Under the pieces are notes generated by a model. The model searched no databases, was not told the DNA's origin, and worked only from the letters and a program-made list of their open reading frames with translations. Of a DNA stretch of 64,000 nucleotides, positions 1 through 8,551 are shown piece after piece; position 1 is the stretch's first letter; every line of letters starts with the position of its first letter. The translations under genes were made by a program, and so were the position numbers. The stretch comes from Microbacterium hydrocarbonoxydans (GTDB taxonomy: Bacteria > Actinomycetota > Actinomycetes > Actinomycetales > Microbacteriaceae), in assembly GCF_900105205.1 (NCBI RefSeq), contig NZ_FNSQ01000005.1, forward strand, positions 1,116,001 through 1,180,000. Reading direction: 5' to 3'.

Positions 1-1747
1 GGGCGAGACCTTCCGCACCCCCAAGTCCGTCTCCTCGGAACTCGACCGCGAAGAGCACCGCCTCTACGACCTGATCTGGAAGCGCACCGTCGCGAGCCAG
101 ATGGCCGATGCGAAGTACGAGACCACGACCGTGACGATCGCGGTCGACGCCGCAGGGCAGAACGCCGAATTCACCGCATCCGGAACCGTCTACACGTTCA
201 AGGGCTTCCTCGAGGCGTACGAGGAAGGACGCGACGAGAAGCGCAACGACAAGGACGCAGAGGCGAACCAGTCGCTGCCCGCCGTCGCCGTCGGCGACCA
301 GCTGCGCATGTCGGACTCGGAAGCGAAGGGGCACCGCACGACCCCGAAGCCGCGCTACACCGAGGCCTCTCTCGTCAAGGCCCTCGAAGAGCACGGCATC
401 GGCCGCCCGTCGACCTTCGCGAGCATCATCGGCACCGTGATCGACCGCGGCTACGCGACCAAGCGCGGCCAGGCGCTCGTGCCGACCTGGCTCGCCTTCA
501 GCGTCGTCAGGCTGCTCGAGGAGCACTTCGCCGACCTCATCGACTACGACTTCACCGCCGCGCTCGAAGACGACCTCGACGCGATCGCCCGGGGCGAGCA
601 GAAGCGCGTCGAGTGGCTGCGCTCCTTCTATTACGGCTCCGATTCGCATGTCGGCCTCCGTCAGGTCGTCGACAACCTCGGTGAGATCGACGCTCGTGCG
701 TTGAACTCCACGCCGATCACCGAGAACGCGACGCTCCGCTTCGGCAAGTACGGGCCATACCTCGAGGTCGCGAACCCCGAGGCGCCGGACGAGAAGCCGC
801 GCATCGTGAACGTCCCGGAGGACCTCGCGCCGGACGAGCTCACGGCAGCCAAGGCGCAGGAGCTCATCGATGCCCCCGTCGCGGGTGACCGCGTGCTGGG
901 CACGAACCCCGAGAACGGCAAGATCGTCGTCGTGAAGGACGGCCGATTCGGTCCGTACGTGCAGGAGAACGACCCGGTGTCCGACGACGCCGCCGTCGAC
1001 GAGGCGACCGGAGAGGTCGTGGAGGCGCCCAAGCCGAAGCGCGGAGCGAAGAAGGATGCCGCGCCGAAGCCGCGCACCGCGTCGCTGTTCCGCTCGATGT
1101 CGGTCGACACCATCGACCTCGACACGGCGCTGCAGCTGCTGAGCCTTCCGCGCGTCGTGGGCGCCGACCCCGAGACGGGCGACGAGATCACCGCGCAGAA
1201 CGGTCGATTCGGGCCGTACTTGAAGAAGGGCACCGATTCCCGGTCGCTCGAGAGCGAGTCGGAGATCTTCGACGTGACGCTCGAGAAGGCCCTCGAGATC
1301 TACGCACAGCCCAAGTACGGGGCAGGATCCCGTCGCGCGTCGAGCGCTCTCGCCGAGTTCGAGGCCGACCCGGTCAGCGGCAAGCCGATCCGCATCCGTG
1401 ACGGCCGCTTCGGCGCTTACGTCACGGACGGCGAGACGAACGTGACCATCCCGCGCGGCCAGAAGGTCGAGGACATCACGTTCGAGACTGCCGTGCAGAT
1501 GCTCGCCGACAAGCGCGCCAAGGGGCCGGCACCCAAGCGCGGTGCGGCGAAGAAGGCTCCCGCCAAGAAGGCTCCCGCGAAGAAGGCAGCCGCGAAGAAG
1601 CCAGCCGCCAAGAAGGCTCCCGCGAAGAAGGCAGCCGCGACGAAGTCCACCGCGTCGGATGCCGAGAAGGCTGCCGCGCGATCGGCCGCCGCGAAGAAGG
1701 CGGCGGCGACCCGTGCGGCGAACGCGGCGAAGAAGGCCGGTTCGTGA
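1..1747 (+). CDS. topA: DNA topoisomerase I, C-terminal part (partial, 5' end outside window)
   Basis: Type IA topoisomerase that relaxes negatively supercoiled DNA. The frame is open from base 2, so the start and the catalytic tyrosine region lie upstream of the window. What remains is the end of the catalytic core, including a motif TEASLVKALEEHGIGRPSTF typical of the family, followed by repeated topo-C modules (each with an FGPY- or FGAY-type element). The last ~70 residues are a lysine/alanine repeat tail (AKKAPAKK-type), histone H1-like, as known for actinobacterial TopA, where such tails support processivity. The stop codon overlaps the GTG start of tmk by 4 bp, so translation is probably coupled. 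Confidence 0.97.
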   Translation, partial: GETFRTPKSVSSELDREEHRLYDLIWKRTVASQMADAKYETTTVTIAVDAAGQNAEFTASGTVYTFKGFLEAYEEGRDEKRNDKDAEANQSLPAVAVGDQLRMSDSEAKGHRTTPKPRYTEASLVKALEEHGIGRPSTFASIIGTVIDRGYATKRGQALVPTWLAFSVVRLLEEHFADLIDYDFTAALEDDLDAIARGEQKRVEWLRSFYYGSDSHVGLRQVVDNLGEIDARALNSTPITENATLRFGKYGPYLEVANPEAPDEKPRIVNVPEDLAPDELTAAKAQELIDAPVAGDRVLGTNPENGKIVVVKDGRFGPYVQENDPVSDDAAVDEATGEVVEAPKPKRGAKKDAAPKPRTASLFRSMSVDTIDLDTALQLLSLPRVVGADPETGDEITAQNGRFGPYLKKGTDSRSLESESEIFDVTLEKALEIYAQPKYGAGSRRASSALAEFEADPVSGKPIRIRDGRFGAYVTDGETNVTIPRGQKVEDITFETAVQMLADKRAKGPAPKRGAAKKAPAKKAPAKKAAAKKPAAKKAPAKKAAATKSTASDAEKAAARSAAAKKAAATRAANAAKKAGS

Positions 1748-2373
1748 CGTCGGACTCCGGTCTCTGGATCACCCTCGAAGGAGGAGACGGCTCGGGCAAG
1801 ACCACTCAGTCGAATCTCCTCGCGGACTGGCTCGTGGAGACCGGCCGCACCGTCGTGCGGACCCGTGAGCCAGGAGGCTCGGACGTCGGTCAGTTGATCC
1901 GCGACATCGTGCTGCACCACCGAGGCGACATCGCGCCCCGTGCCGAGGCGCTGCTGTACGCAGCGGATCGTGCACACCACGTGGCCACGGTCGTGCGCCC
2001 GGCGCTCGCTCGGGGCGAGGTCGTGCTGCAGGACCGCTACCTCGATTCATCCGTCGCCTATCAGGGCGCCGGCCGTGTGCTGGACGGTGCGGAGATCCGA
2101 GACCTGTCCCTGTGGGCCGCCGAAGGGGCGTTGCCCGACCTCACCGTGCTGCTCGATCTCGATCCAGAGGCGGCGCGGGTGCGTCTCGACTCGGCCGACA
2201 AGCCGTTCGATCGCCTCGAGGCGGAGAAGACCGAGTTCCATGCTCGGGTGCGTGATGCCTACCTCGGCCTTGCGGCGGCGGAGCCGGGGCGCTTCCTGGT
2301 GCTCGACGCGGCCGGAAGTCCGGAGTCGATCGCCGATCGGATCCGGGAGCGCGTGTCCGCTCTGCTCGACTGA
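1744..2373 (+). CDS. tmk: Thymidylate kinase
   Basis: dTMP kinase, which phosphorylates dTMP to dTDP with ATP for DNA synthesis. The 209-residue length is normal. The P-loop GGDGSGKT is at residues 13-20, REPGG at 41-45 and the DRY motif at 97-99. The start is GTG within a GTGA overlap with the topA stop, an arrangement common in actinobacteria. The following gene, holB, begins 95 bp downstream from its own leaderless promoter. topA, tmk and holB form a DNA-replication gene run. Confidence 0.97.
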   Translation: MTSDSGLWITLEGGDGSGKTTQSNLLADWLVETGRTVVRTREPGGSDVGQLIRDIVLHHRGDIAPRAEALLYAADRAHHVATVVRPALARGEVVLQDRYLDSSVAYQGAGRVLDGAEIRDLSLWAAEGALPDLTVLLDLDPEAARVRLDSADKPFDRLEAEKTEFHARVRDAYLGLAAAEPGRFLVLDAAGSPESIADRIRERVSALLD

Positions 2374-2468
2374 GCGCCGGCATCGCAACGGCCGAGCGCC
2401 GGCATCGCCACAGCGGCGGAGATCGCCCGCGTGCCGTGCACGTCGGTGCTCCCGATTAGGCTGAGGAC

Positions 2469-3626
2469 ATGCCCCAGACTGTCGCCGCTCCGTTCCCGTG
2501 GGCCGACGTGTGGGGGCAGGACGCTGCCGTCGAGACTCTGCGGAGCGCCGCATCCGATCCTTCCGCACTGTCGCACGCGTGGCTCATCACCGGGCCCCCT
2601 GGATCCGGGCGATCCACTCTGGCGTACGCGTTCGCAGCCGCGCTGATCGCCGACCACCCCGACGACGAGGCGGCGATGCGCCAGGTCCTCGCCGGCACGC
2701 ATCCCGATGTGACGGCGCTGCGCACCGACAAGGTCATCATCACCATCGCCGAGGCGCGCGCGCTGGTCGAGCGCTCATACTTCGCGCCGTCGGCCGGACG
2801 CTACCGCGTGATCGTGGTCGAGGATGCCGATCGCATGGTCGAGCGCACCTCGAACGTGCTGCTCAAGGCGCTCGAGGAGCCGCCGGAGCAGACGGTCTGG
2901 ATCCTGTGCGCCCCCAGCGAGGCCGACCTGCTGCCGACCATCCGCTCCCGGGTCCGGTCGCTGCGGCTGCGGGAGCCCGATGTCGCCGACGTCGCCCGTC
3001 TGATCACCCTGCGCACCGGAGTCGACGAGGTCGTCGCCGAGCAGGCGGCTCGTCACGCCCAGCGGCACATCGGAATGGCCCAGCGCCTCGCCACCGACGA
3101 CGCCGCACGGCGGCGGCGAGACGAGACGCTCCGCTCGGTTCTCGCGGTGCGCGGCGTCAACGACGCGGTCGAGGTCGCTGGACGCATCATCCAGGCCGCG
3201 ACCGACGACGCCAAGGCGCTGACAGCCGAGCGAGACGCCGCCGAGCGCGCCAGCCTGCTGCGGACGGTGGGGATCGCCGAGGGGCAGGCCGTTCCACCGG
3301 CTCTGCGCTCGCAGATCTCCGCCCTCGAAGACGACCAGAAGAAGCGCGCGACCCGCAGCCTGCGCGACGGCATCGACCGCGTGCTCACCGATCTGCAGTC
3401 CCTGTTCCGTGACGTCGTCATGCTGCAGTTCGGCCGCGGCGACGCCCTCATCAATCGCGAACTGCGCGAAGACCTGGAAGCGCTCGCTGCCGCCTGGCCC
3501 GAGACCCGTACGCTTGTCGTACTCGACCACCTTGCCGATACGCGCCAGTCGCTGGAGCGAAACGTCGCACCGCTGCTCGCCCTCGAGAGCTTGCTCGTGA
3601 CTGTCACGAGCGGGAGGACACCGTGA
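2469..3626 (+). CDS. holB: DNA polymerase III subunit delta'
   Basis: Clamp-loader ATPase-fold subunit of the DNA polymerase III holoenzyme. The P-loop GPPGSGRST is at residues 42-50, a Walker B-like EDAD at 118-121, and the hallmark LKALEEPP follows at 132-139. The sensor region carries SRVRS. The zinc-binding module that normally has four cysteines between the P-loop and Walker B is absent: there are no cysteines there. An extended -10 TAGGCT at 2457-2462 ends 6 bp before the ATG, so the mRNA is probably leaderless. The stop codon overlaps the next GTG start (GTGA). Confidence 0.93.
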   Translation: MPQTVAAPFPWADVWGQDAAVETLRSAASDPSALSHAWLITGPPGSGRSTLAYAFAAALIADHPDDEAAMRQVLAGTHPDVTALRTDKVIITIAEARALVERSYFAPSAGRYRVIVVEDADRMVERTSNVLLKALEEPPEQTVWILCAPSEADLLPTIRSRVRSLRLREPDVADVARLITLRTGVDEVVAEQAARHAQRHIGMAQRLATDDAARRRRDETLRSVLAVRGVNDAVEVAGRIIQAATDDAKALTAERDAAERASLLRTVGIAEGQAVPPALRSQISALEDDQKKRATRSLRDGIDRVLTDLQSLFRDVVMLQFGRGDALINRELREDLEALAAAWPETRTLVVLDHLADTRQSLERNVAPLLALESLLVTVTSGRTP

Positions 3627-5179
3627 ACAACCGACCGACTTCCCGTCTGCGCCGCGCCGTCGCGGTGATCGCAGGGCTGGCCGCCGCATCCGTCGCGCTC
3701 TCCGGGTGCCTCTACGCGATGATCCCCGAGCAGGCTGACCCCAAGCCCTCGGTCACGAACGCCCCCGACACCGAGGGCGTCGCGGAAGACCTGATGCCCT
3801 TCTACGGGCAGACCCTCACCTGGACGGAGTGCGGCACCGGCTTCGACTGCACGGACGTGACTGCGCCGCTCGACTGGGAGAACCCCGGCGAGGGAGACAT
3901 CACCCTCTCGGTCGTTCGCCATCAGGCGACCGGCACTGCGCAGGGCTCGCTGCTCACCAACCCCGGAGGGCCGGGCGCCAGCGGCGTCGAGCTGATCCGC
4001 GACAGCCTCGACTTCGCGGTCGGCGCCGACCTGATCGAGAACTACGACGTCATCGGGTTCGACCCGAGGGGCGTCGGAGAGTCGACCGCGGTGACCTGTT
4101 TCGACGCGGCCGACATGGACGACTACCTCTACACGATCCCGGAGGCGAAGCGGGGCAGCGCCGAGTGGGAGGCCGAGCTCCTCGAGGCTCACCAGGAGTT
4201 CGCCGATGCGTGCGAGGCCAACAGCGACGGCATCCTGCCGTACATCACGACGATCAACGCGGCACGCGACATGGATCTGATCCGCGCGGTCCTCGGCGAC
4301 ACGGAGCTGAACTACCTCGGCTACTCGTACGGCACGTTCCTCGGCGCCACCTACGCGAGCCTGTACCCCGAGAAGGCAGGACGTCTGGTGCTGGACGGCG
4401 CGATCGATCCTGCGGTCTCCGGCCTCGAGGTCGGCGCGACGCAGGCGCTCGGCTTCGAGTCGGCGTTGCGTGCGTACATGCAGGACTGCCTCGACTCGGG
4501 GGAGTGCCCCTTCAACGGATCGGTCGATGAGGCCATGGCCGATCTCGGCGCGCTTCTCGCGAGCGTCGACGCGTCGCCGCTGCAGAACGGCGACGGGCGG
4601 ATGCTCGGAGCCGATGCGCTCATGACCGGCATCATCGCCGCCCTCTACTCCGCGGACAGCTGGTCGTACCTCACGCAGGCGTTCGACGAGGCGCTGCAGG
4701 GTGACCCGACGACCGCGTTCGTCCTCGCCGACTTCTATAACGGCCGCGAGAACGGCTCCTACCTCGACAACTCGAGCGAGGCCTTCCGCGCGTACAACTG
4801 CATGGACTACCCGGTGGAAGACGACCCTGCGGCGGAGGCGGCGACCGAGGCGGAGATCGCCGAGGGCGCCCCCACGATCGCGCCGTACTGGAACGGTCCG
4901 GACTCCTGCTCGGTGTGGCCGTATCCGCCCACCGGAACGCGGGGCGAGATCACCGCAGAGGGCGCGGGCCCGATCCTCGTCGTGGGCACGACGAACGATC
5001 CCGCGACGCCGTACCAGTGGTCCGAATCGCTCGCGAAGCAGCTCGAGGAGGGCGTCCTCATCACGCGCGTGGGCGAGGGCCACACCGGATACAACAAGGG
5101 CAACGTGTGCGTCGACGACGCCGTCGAGGCCTTCCTGCTCGACGATGTCGTGCCCGAGACCGACGTCCGCTGCGAGTGA
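3623..5179 (+). CDS. Secreted alpha/beta-hydrolase lipoprotein, TAP/SlpD-like
   Basis: Probable extracytoplasmic peptidase or esterase of the tripeptidyl-aminopeptidase-like family. A signal peptide ends in lipobox LSGC with Cys29 as the lipidation site. NPGGPGASG at residues 113-121 forms the oxyanion region. The nucleophile elbow GYSYG has Ser235, and the C-terminal TAP-like domain carries GEGHTGY with the likely catalytic histidine. The length of 518 residues is usual. The start is GTG, overlapping the holB stop and preceded by a good Shine-Dalgarno (GGGAGG). The substrate is unknown. Confidence 0.88.
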   Translation: MNNRPTSRLRRAVAVIAGLAAASVALSGCLYAMIPEQADPKPSVTNAPDTEGVAEDLMPFYGQTLTWTECGTGFDCTDVTAPLDWENPGEGDITLSVVRHQATGTAQGSLLTNPGGPGASGVELIRDSLDFAVGADLIENYDVIGFDPRGVGESTAVTCFDAADMDDYLYTIPEAKRGSAEWEAELLEAHQEFADACEANSDGILPYITTINAARDMDLIRAVLGDTELNYLGYSYGTFLGATYASLYPEKAGRLVLDGAIDPAVSGLEVGATQALGFESALRAYMQDCLDSGECPFNGSVDEAMADLGALLASVDASPLQNGDGRMLGADALMTGIIAALYSADSWSYLTQAFDEALQGDPTTAFVLADFYNGRENGSYLDNSSEAFRAYNCMDYPVEDDPAAEAATEAEIAEGAPTIAPYWNGPDSCSVWPYPPTGTRGEITAEGAGPILVVGTTNDPATPYQWSESLAKQLEEGVLITRVGEGHTGYNKGNVCVDDAVEAFLLDDVVPETDVRCE

Positions 5180-5214
5180 GACGGGCTCGATTCGCGGTGC
5201 GGCTCCGGAACGGG

Positions 5215-5220
5215 TAATAT
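5215..5220 (+). promoter_or_regulatory. Putative -10 of tRNA-Thr(CGU)
   Basis: TAATAT lies 11 bp before the mature tRNA 5' end, a suitable distance for a -10 element that gives a short precursor leader. No clear -35 is visible. Confidence 0.5.
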
Positions 5221-5230
5221 CGTTCATCGC

Positions 5231-5306
5231 GCCGCTTTAGCTCAGTCGGCAGAGCATTTCACTCGTAATGAAAAGGTCGTCAGTTCGATTCTGACAAGCG
5301 GCTCCA
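5231..5306 (+). tRNA. tRNA-Thr(CGU)
   Basis: The acceptor stem is GCCGCTT/AAGCGGC. The D arm, anticodon stem TTTCA/TGAAA and T arm fold normally. The anticodon loop CTCGTAA gives anticodon CGU. The 3' CCA is encoded (5304-5306). A terminator hairpin follows directly. Confidence 0.97.
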
Positions 5307-5308
5307 GC

Positions 5309-5343
5309 AGGCCCCGTGATGCGAAAGCATCCCGGGGCCTTTT
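5309..5343 (+). terminator. Rho-independent terminator after tRNA-Thr
   Basis: AGGCCCCG (5309-5316) pairs with CGGGGCCT (5333-5340). An inner GATGC/GCATC stem is capped by GAAA, and a short T-run follows. Confidence 0.85.
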
Positions 5344-5389
5344 GGTTCCCGTCTTGGGGAGCTCGCGTTCTGCGGCGTACGCTCGGAGC

Positions 5390-5992
5390 ATGAGCAGAGC
5401 GCTTCTCATCGTCGACGTGCAGAACGACTTCACCGAGGGCGGTGCGCTGGCCGTCGCCGGCGGGGATGCCGTGGCCTCCGCCATCTCCGCCTTCCTCTCG
5501 GCGCACGCGGGTGACTATCGCGTGATCGTCGCCTCCCGCGACTGGCATGACGCGGAGGGCGACAACGGCGGTCATTTCGCCGAGACGCCGGACTACGTCG
5601 ACACCTGGCCGGTGCACTGCGTCGCCGGCACGCCGGGAGCGGACTACGACCCGCTGCTCGTGACGGACGCGGTCACGCACCATGTCCACAAAGGGCAGGG
5701 ACGGCCCGCGTACTCGATGTTCGAGGGAGCGACGGATGCCGGTGAGACGGTCGGCGCGATCCTGACCGCCGCGGGTGTCCTGCAGGCTGATGTGGTCGGC
5801 ATCGCCACCGACCACTGCGTTCGCGCATCGGCCCTCGATGCGATCGCGCACGGTGTGCAGGTGCGTGTCCTCACCGACCTGATCGCGGGGGTGGCAGCGG
5901 AGCCGAGCGCGGCGGCACTCGCCGAGCTCGCCCACGCCGGTGCCGAGCTCACCCAGGCGAACCCCGAGTCGGCGGAGAGCGGGACTGCGTGA
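5390..5992 (+). CDS. pncA: Nicotinamidase / isochorismatase-fold amidase
   Basis: Hydrolyses nicotinamide to nicotinate for NAD salvage, judged by family. The Asp-Lys-Cys triad is visible as D9 (in LIVDVQNDF), K101 and C143 (in TDHCVRAS). The metal ligands DWH and a later histidine are present. I take ATG 5390, where the family's N-terminus begins, because TACGCT at 5378-5383 lies 6 bp upstream and fits a leaderless start; the frame is open further upstream but runs into the tRNA terminator. The protein is 200 residues. The stop overlaps the next GTG start. Confidence 0.92.
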   Translation: MSRALLIVDVQNDFTEGGALAVAGGDAVASAISAFLSAHAGDYRVIVASRDWHDAEGDNGGHFAETPDYVDTWPVHCVAGTPGADYDPLLVTDAVTHHVHKGQGRPAYSMFEGATDAGETVGAILTAAGVLQADVVGIATDHCVRASALDAIAHGVQVRVLTDLIAGVAAEPSAAALAELAHAGAELTQANPESAESGTA

Positions 5993-6516
5993 CGCGCAGC
6001 GTCCTGCTCCTGCGGGCCGTCAACGTCTCCGGCCGCAATCGCGTGCCCATGGCGGAGCTGCGGGCGCTTCTCGCCCCTGACCTCGGCGAGGTGTCGACCT
6101 ACATCGCGAGCGGCAACATCGTCTGCGAGCATCCGTCCGATCCAGTGGCGGCCTGCGCGCGTGTGCGTGCCCTGATCGCCGCAGAGTTCGGCGTGGACAC
6201 CCCGGTGGTCCTCCGCACCCATGACGCGCTCGCCGCGTCGGTGCAGCGGCAGCCCTTCGCGGACGCCTCAGAGAAGATGCTGCACGCCATGTTCCTCGAG
6301 GGCCCCGCGTCGTCCGGTGCCGTGGAGGCGCTGCACGAGCGTCTTGTCCCCGGAGAGCGGATCGCACTCGTCGGCAATGACCTGTGGATCGACTACGGGG
6401 AGGGCGGGGTGCACAGCACGAGGCTCACCAAGGCCGTGCTCGATCGGGTGCTGGGTGTCGCCGGCACGGCCCGTAACCTCCGCACAGTGCGCCGGCTCAT
6501 CGAGCTCACGGCCTGA
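5989..6516 (+). CDS. DUF1697 family protein
   Basis: The 175-residue protein matches the DUF1697 pattern: an N-terminal LLLRAVNVSGRNRVPM segment, then YIASGNIV and a C-terminal RNLRTV region. The biochemical function of the family is not established. It is translationally coupled to the nicotinamidase gene through a GTGA overlap. Nothing in the sequence links it to a specific pathway. Confidence 0.85.
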   Translation: MTRSVLLLRAVNVSGRNRVPMAELRALLAPDLGEVSTYIASGNIVCEHPSDPVAACARVRALIAAEFGVDTPVVLRTHDALAASVQRQPFADASEKMLHAMFLEGPASSGAVEALHERLVPGERIALVGNDLWIDYGEGGVHSTRLTKAVLDRVLGVAGTARNLRTVRRLIELTA

Positions 6517-6727
6517 CGGCGTCGGGATCCCCGGTCGTCTCGCGGCTGAGCGCGGTCGGCGGCGTCTGCGAGTGCGTCTGGAGGTCGACCCGGTGCGCGG
6601 AGCATCCGGTGCACCGGACGTACATGACGACGCCCTCGCTGGTCGGATGCCGCGAGTCCACGATCCACGCGTGCTCGTGCGGTCGAACGGTCTGACGGGG
6701 GATGGGAAGAGTGTGCAACGAGGTCAT
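6506..6727 (-). CDS. Small hypothetical protein with CxxC
   Basis: A 73-residue reading frame from ATG 6727, ending 11 bp inside the convergent DUF1697 gene. It carries histidines and a YVRCTGCSAHRVD segment resembling half of a zinc ribbon. It is divergent from the CGNR gene, with a 25-bp intergenic gap. I do not recognise a family. It could be a genuine small metal-binding protein or a chance frame. Confidence 0.5.
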   Translation of the reverse strand: MTSLHTLPIPRQTVRPHEHAWIVDSRHPTSEGVVMYVRCTGCSAHRVDLQTHSQTPPTALSRETTGDPDAVRP

Positions 6728-6752
6728 GCATCCAGCGTGATGTAATGGCCTT

Positions 6753-7274
6753 ATGCATCTCAACCCTTACGGTGAGTACGCCGTTCTGCTGGCCGCGTCA
6801 CTGGCCGACGACTTCCCCGCCGACCGGGCCGGAATCGAGGAGCGCACGCTGCAGATGGGGATGACGATGACGTTCCCGCCCGCGCCGGACGATCACGAGC
6901 GCGTGCGAGAGGTCGTCGACGACTGGCTGCGGATCGTCGACGCAGAGGATCCGGCAGAGCGCGCGGGGATCCTCAACGCGCAGATGGTCCACGCCGCGGC
7001 ATACCCGCGACTGACGAACCACGATGGGGAGGGGTGGCACCTGCACTATCGCGACGATGTGCAGTCGCTGCCCTACGTGCTGCGCGCGATCTTCGCCGTC
7101 GGCACGTCACTGCACCTGGTGACGCGCGGGATGGATCGGCTGAGTCGCTGCGAGGCGTCGCCGTGCACGAACGTGGTCGTCGATGTGACCCGTAACGGCC
7201 GCCAGCGCTTCTGCTCGGTGCGCTGTGCGAACAGAGCGGCGGTCCGGCGTCACAGGGCGCGCGCGGGCGCCTGA
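6753..7274 (+). CDS. CGNR zinc-finger (ABATE-type) putative regulator
   Basis: A 173-residue protein whose C-terminus has the four-cysteine CGNR finger: RCEASPC, then FCSVRCANR followed by RRHR. The final motif reads CANR rather than CGNR. The N-terminal ~120 residues correspond to the ABATE (stress-linked) domain. Family members are presumed transcription regulators. The ligand and targets are unknown. Confidence 0.85.
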   Translation: MHLNPYGEYAVLLAASLADDFPADRAGIEERTLQMGMTMTFPPAPDDHERVREVVDDWLRIVDAEDPAERAGILNAQMVHAAAYPRLTNHDGEGWHLHYRDDVQSLPYVLRAIFAVGTSLHLVTRGMDRLSRCEASPCTNVVVDVTRNGRQRFCSVRCANRAAVRRHRARAGA

Positions 7275-7297
7275 CACCGGACCGCCGGAGGCTCGGA

Positions 7298-7846
7298 TCA
7301 CGCGGTCTGTTCGGCGTGCTTCCCCTCGGCGACCTCTTCGATCAGCTTCGCGTTGAAAGCCGGGAGGTCATCGGGGGTACGGCTCGACACGAGTCCGGCG
7401 TCGACCACCACCTCTTCGTCGACCCAGGTGGCTCCTGCGTTGCGGAGATCGGTCGCGAGGCTCGGGTAGCTCGTGAGCGTGCGTCCGTCGACCACACCGG
7501 CCTCAATCAGGATCCAGGCGCCGTGGCAGATGACGGCGACGGGCTTGTGCTGCTCGAAGAACGAGCGGGCGAGGTCGATCGACGGCTTGTCGAGCCGGAG
7601 GTGATCGGCGTTCACGACGCCGCCCGGAAGCACGAGAGCGTCGAACTCATCGGCCGTCGCCTGCTCCGAGGTGAGGTCGACATGCTGAACGTGACCGTTC
7701 TTGCCGGTGATCTGCTGTCCGTCGGGTGCGATGAGCGTCGCGCTCGCGCCTTCGCCCTGCACCGCCTCCCACGGACTGGTCAGCTCGCTGTCCTCGAATC
7801 CGTCTGTCGCGAGGAATGCCACTCGGCTGTCGGTGAGAGTCGCCAT
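7298..7846 (-). CDS. DJ-1/PfpI family protein (protease/deglycase-like)
   Basis: A 182-residue type 1 glutamine amidotransferase-fold protein. The nucleophile elbow VICHGAW contains the conserved cysteine followed by histidine, and ALVLPGGV matches the family core. Homologues are described as intracellular proteases or glyoxalase/deglycases; which activity applies here cannot be read from sequence. The ATG at 7846 follows GAAAGGAC, and the family N-terminus (RVAFLATDGFED) lies just after it. Confidence 0.9.
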   Translation of the reverse strand: MATLTDSRVAFLATDGFEDSELTSPWEAVQGEGASATLIAPDGQQITGKNGHVQHVDLTSEQATADEFDALVLPGGVVNADHLRLDKPSIDLARSFFEQHKPVAVICHGAWILIEAGVVDGRTLTSYPSLATDLRNAGATWVDEEVVVDAGLVSSRTPDDLPAFNAKLIEEVAEGKHAEQTA

Positions 7847-7966
7847 GATGCGTCCTTTCGTGGGGATGGATGTCCCGGATGGGGACGCCACGACTCTCTC
7901 GCACCGGACGGATGCCGTTAAGGGGGTGGCCGGATCCGGTCGGCGGTGATAACGGTGGGCCTGCGG

Positions 7967-8470
7967 TCAGCGCGGGGCGAGACGGCCGGCCATCGCACCG
8001 GTACGCCAGTCGCCGTCCATGCGCTCGTAGGTGACGATCGCGTGACAGTTGCGGCAGCGCACGTCGCACTGGCGGATCTCCTCCTCGATCGTGCGAATGC
8101 TGAATCCGTTCCGCACCAGCTGCATCACCGCGTCGCGTTTGGGTGCACCGGGCCGGTGGTCGAAGTCGAGGACACGGAGATCTCCGACGCCACAGTCCGC
8201 GCAGGGGTGGGCGAGCAGGTACTGGGCGATGAAGGACAGGCTCTTCGCGCGCTGCGCATCCGTCCTGGCGCGGATCACTGCGATGTGGTGCTCGCGCCTG
8301 TGGGCGTAGTACCGGCGGGAGGACTCACGATTGCAGTCGCGGCACACCTCTTGCAGGCCGTCCGCTCGCGAGGACTTGCGGTTGAAATCCGTACCCGGCT
8401 TCGACGTACCGCACGTCCCGCATCGCTTGACCGACACAGGTGCCACGCCGGCCGATGCCGCATCGCTCAT
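7967..8470 (-). CDS. HNH/endonuclease VII-like zinc protein
   Basis: A 167-residue protein with an N-terminal CGTCGTSKPGTDF finger paired with VCRDCNRE. A C-terminal nuclease-like block follows: HPCADCG, LDFDHRPG and CDVRCRNCHAIVTYER. That is the HNH-type arrangement of actinobacterial and phage endonucleases. The start is ATG 8470, with GGGAGGCG upstream. Longer in-frame versions would run through the tRNA-Lys gene and are not credible. The gene lies on the same strand, 81 bp downstream of the intron-containing tRNA-Lys. Its DNA target is unknown. Confidence 0.8.
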   Translation of the reverse strand: MSDAASAGVAPVSVKRCGTCGTSKPGTDFNRKSSRADGLQEVCRDCNRESSRRYYAHRREHHIAVIRARTDAQRAKSLSFIAQYLLAHPCADCGVGDLRVLDFDHRPGAPKRDAVMQLVRNGFSIRTIEEEIRQCDVRCRNCHAIVTYERMDGDWRTGAMAGRLAPR

Positions 8471-8551
8471 CTCGCCTCCCAGAACGGAGCGAGGGTACCG
8501 CGAAGTACCGACACCGACATCGGTCTGTGATGCGCGGTGAGTGGTCTCACA

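Noticed and set aside
3053..5227. A 724-codon open frame on the minus strand across holB and the hydrolase
   Set aside because: It is Arg/Val-rich with no recognisable domain and lies opposite two well-supported genes; long antisense frames are expected at this GC content.
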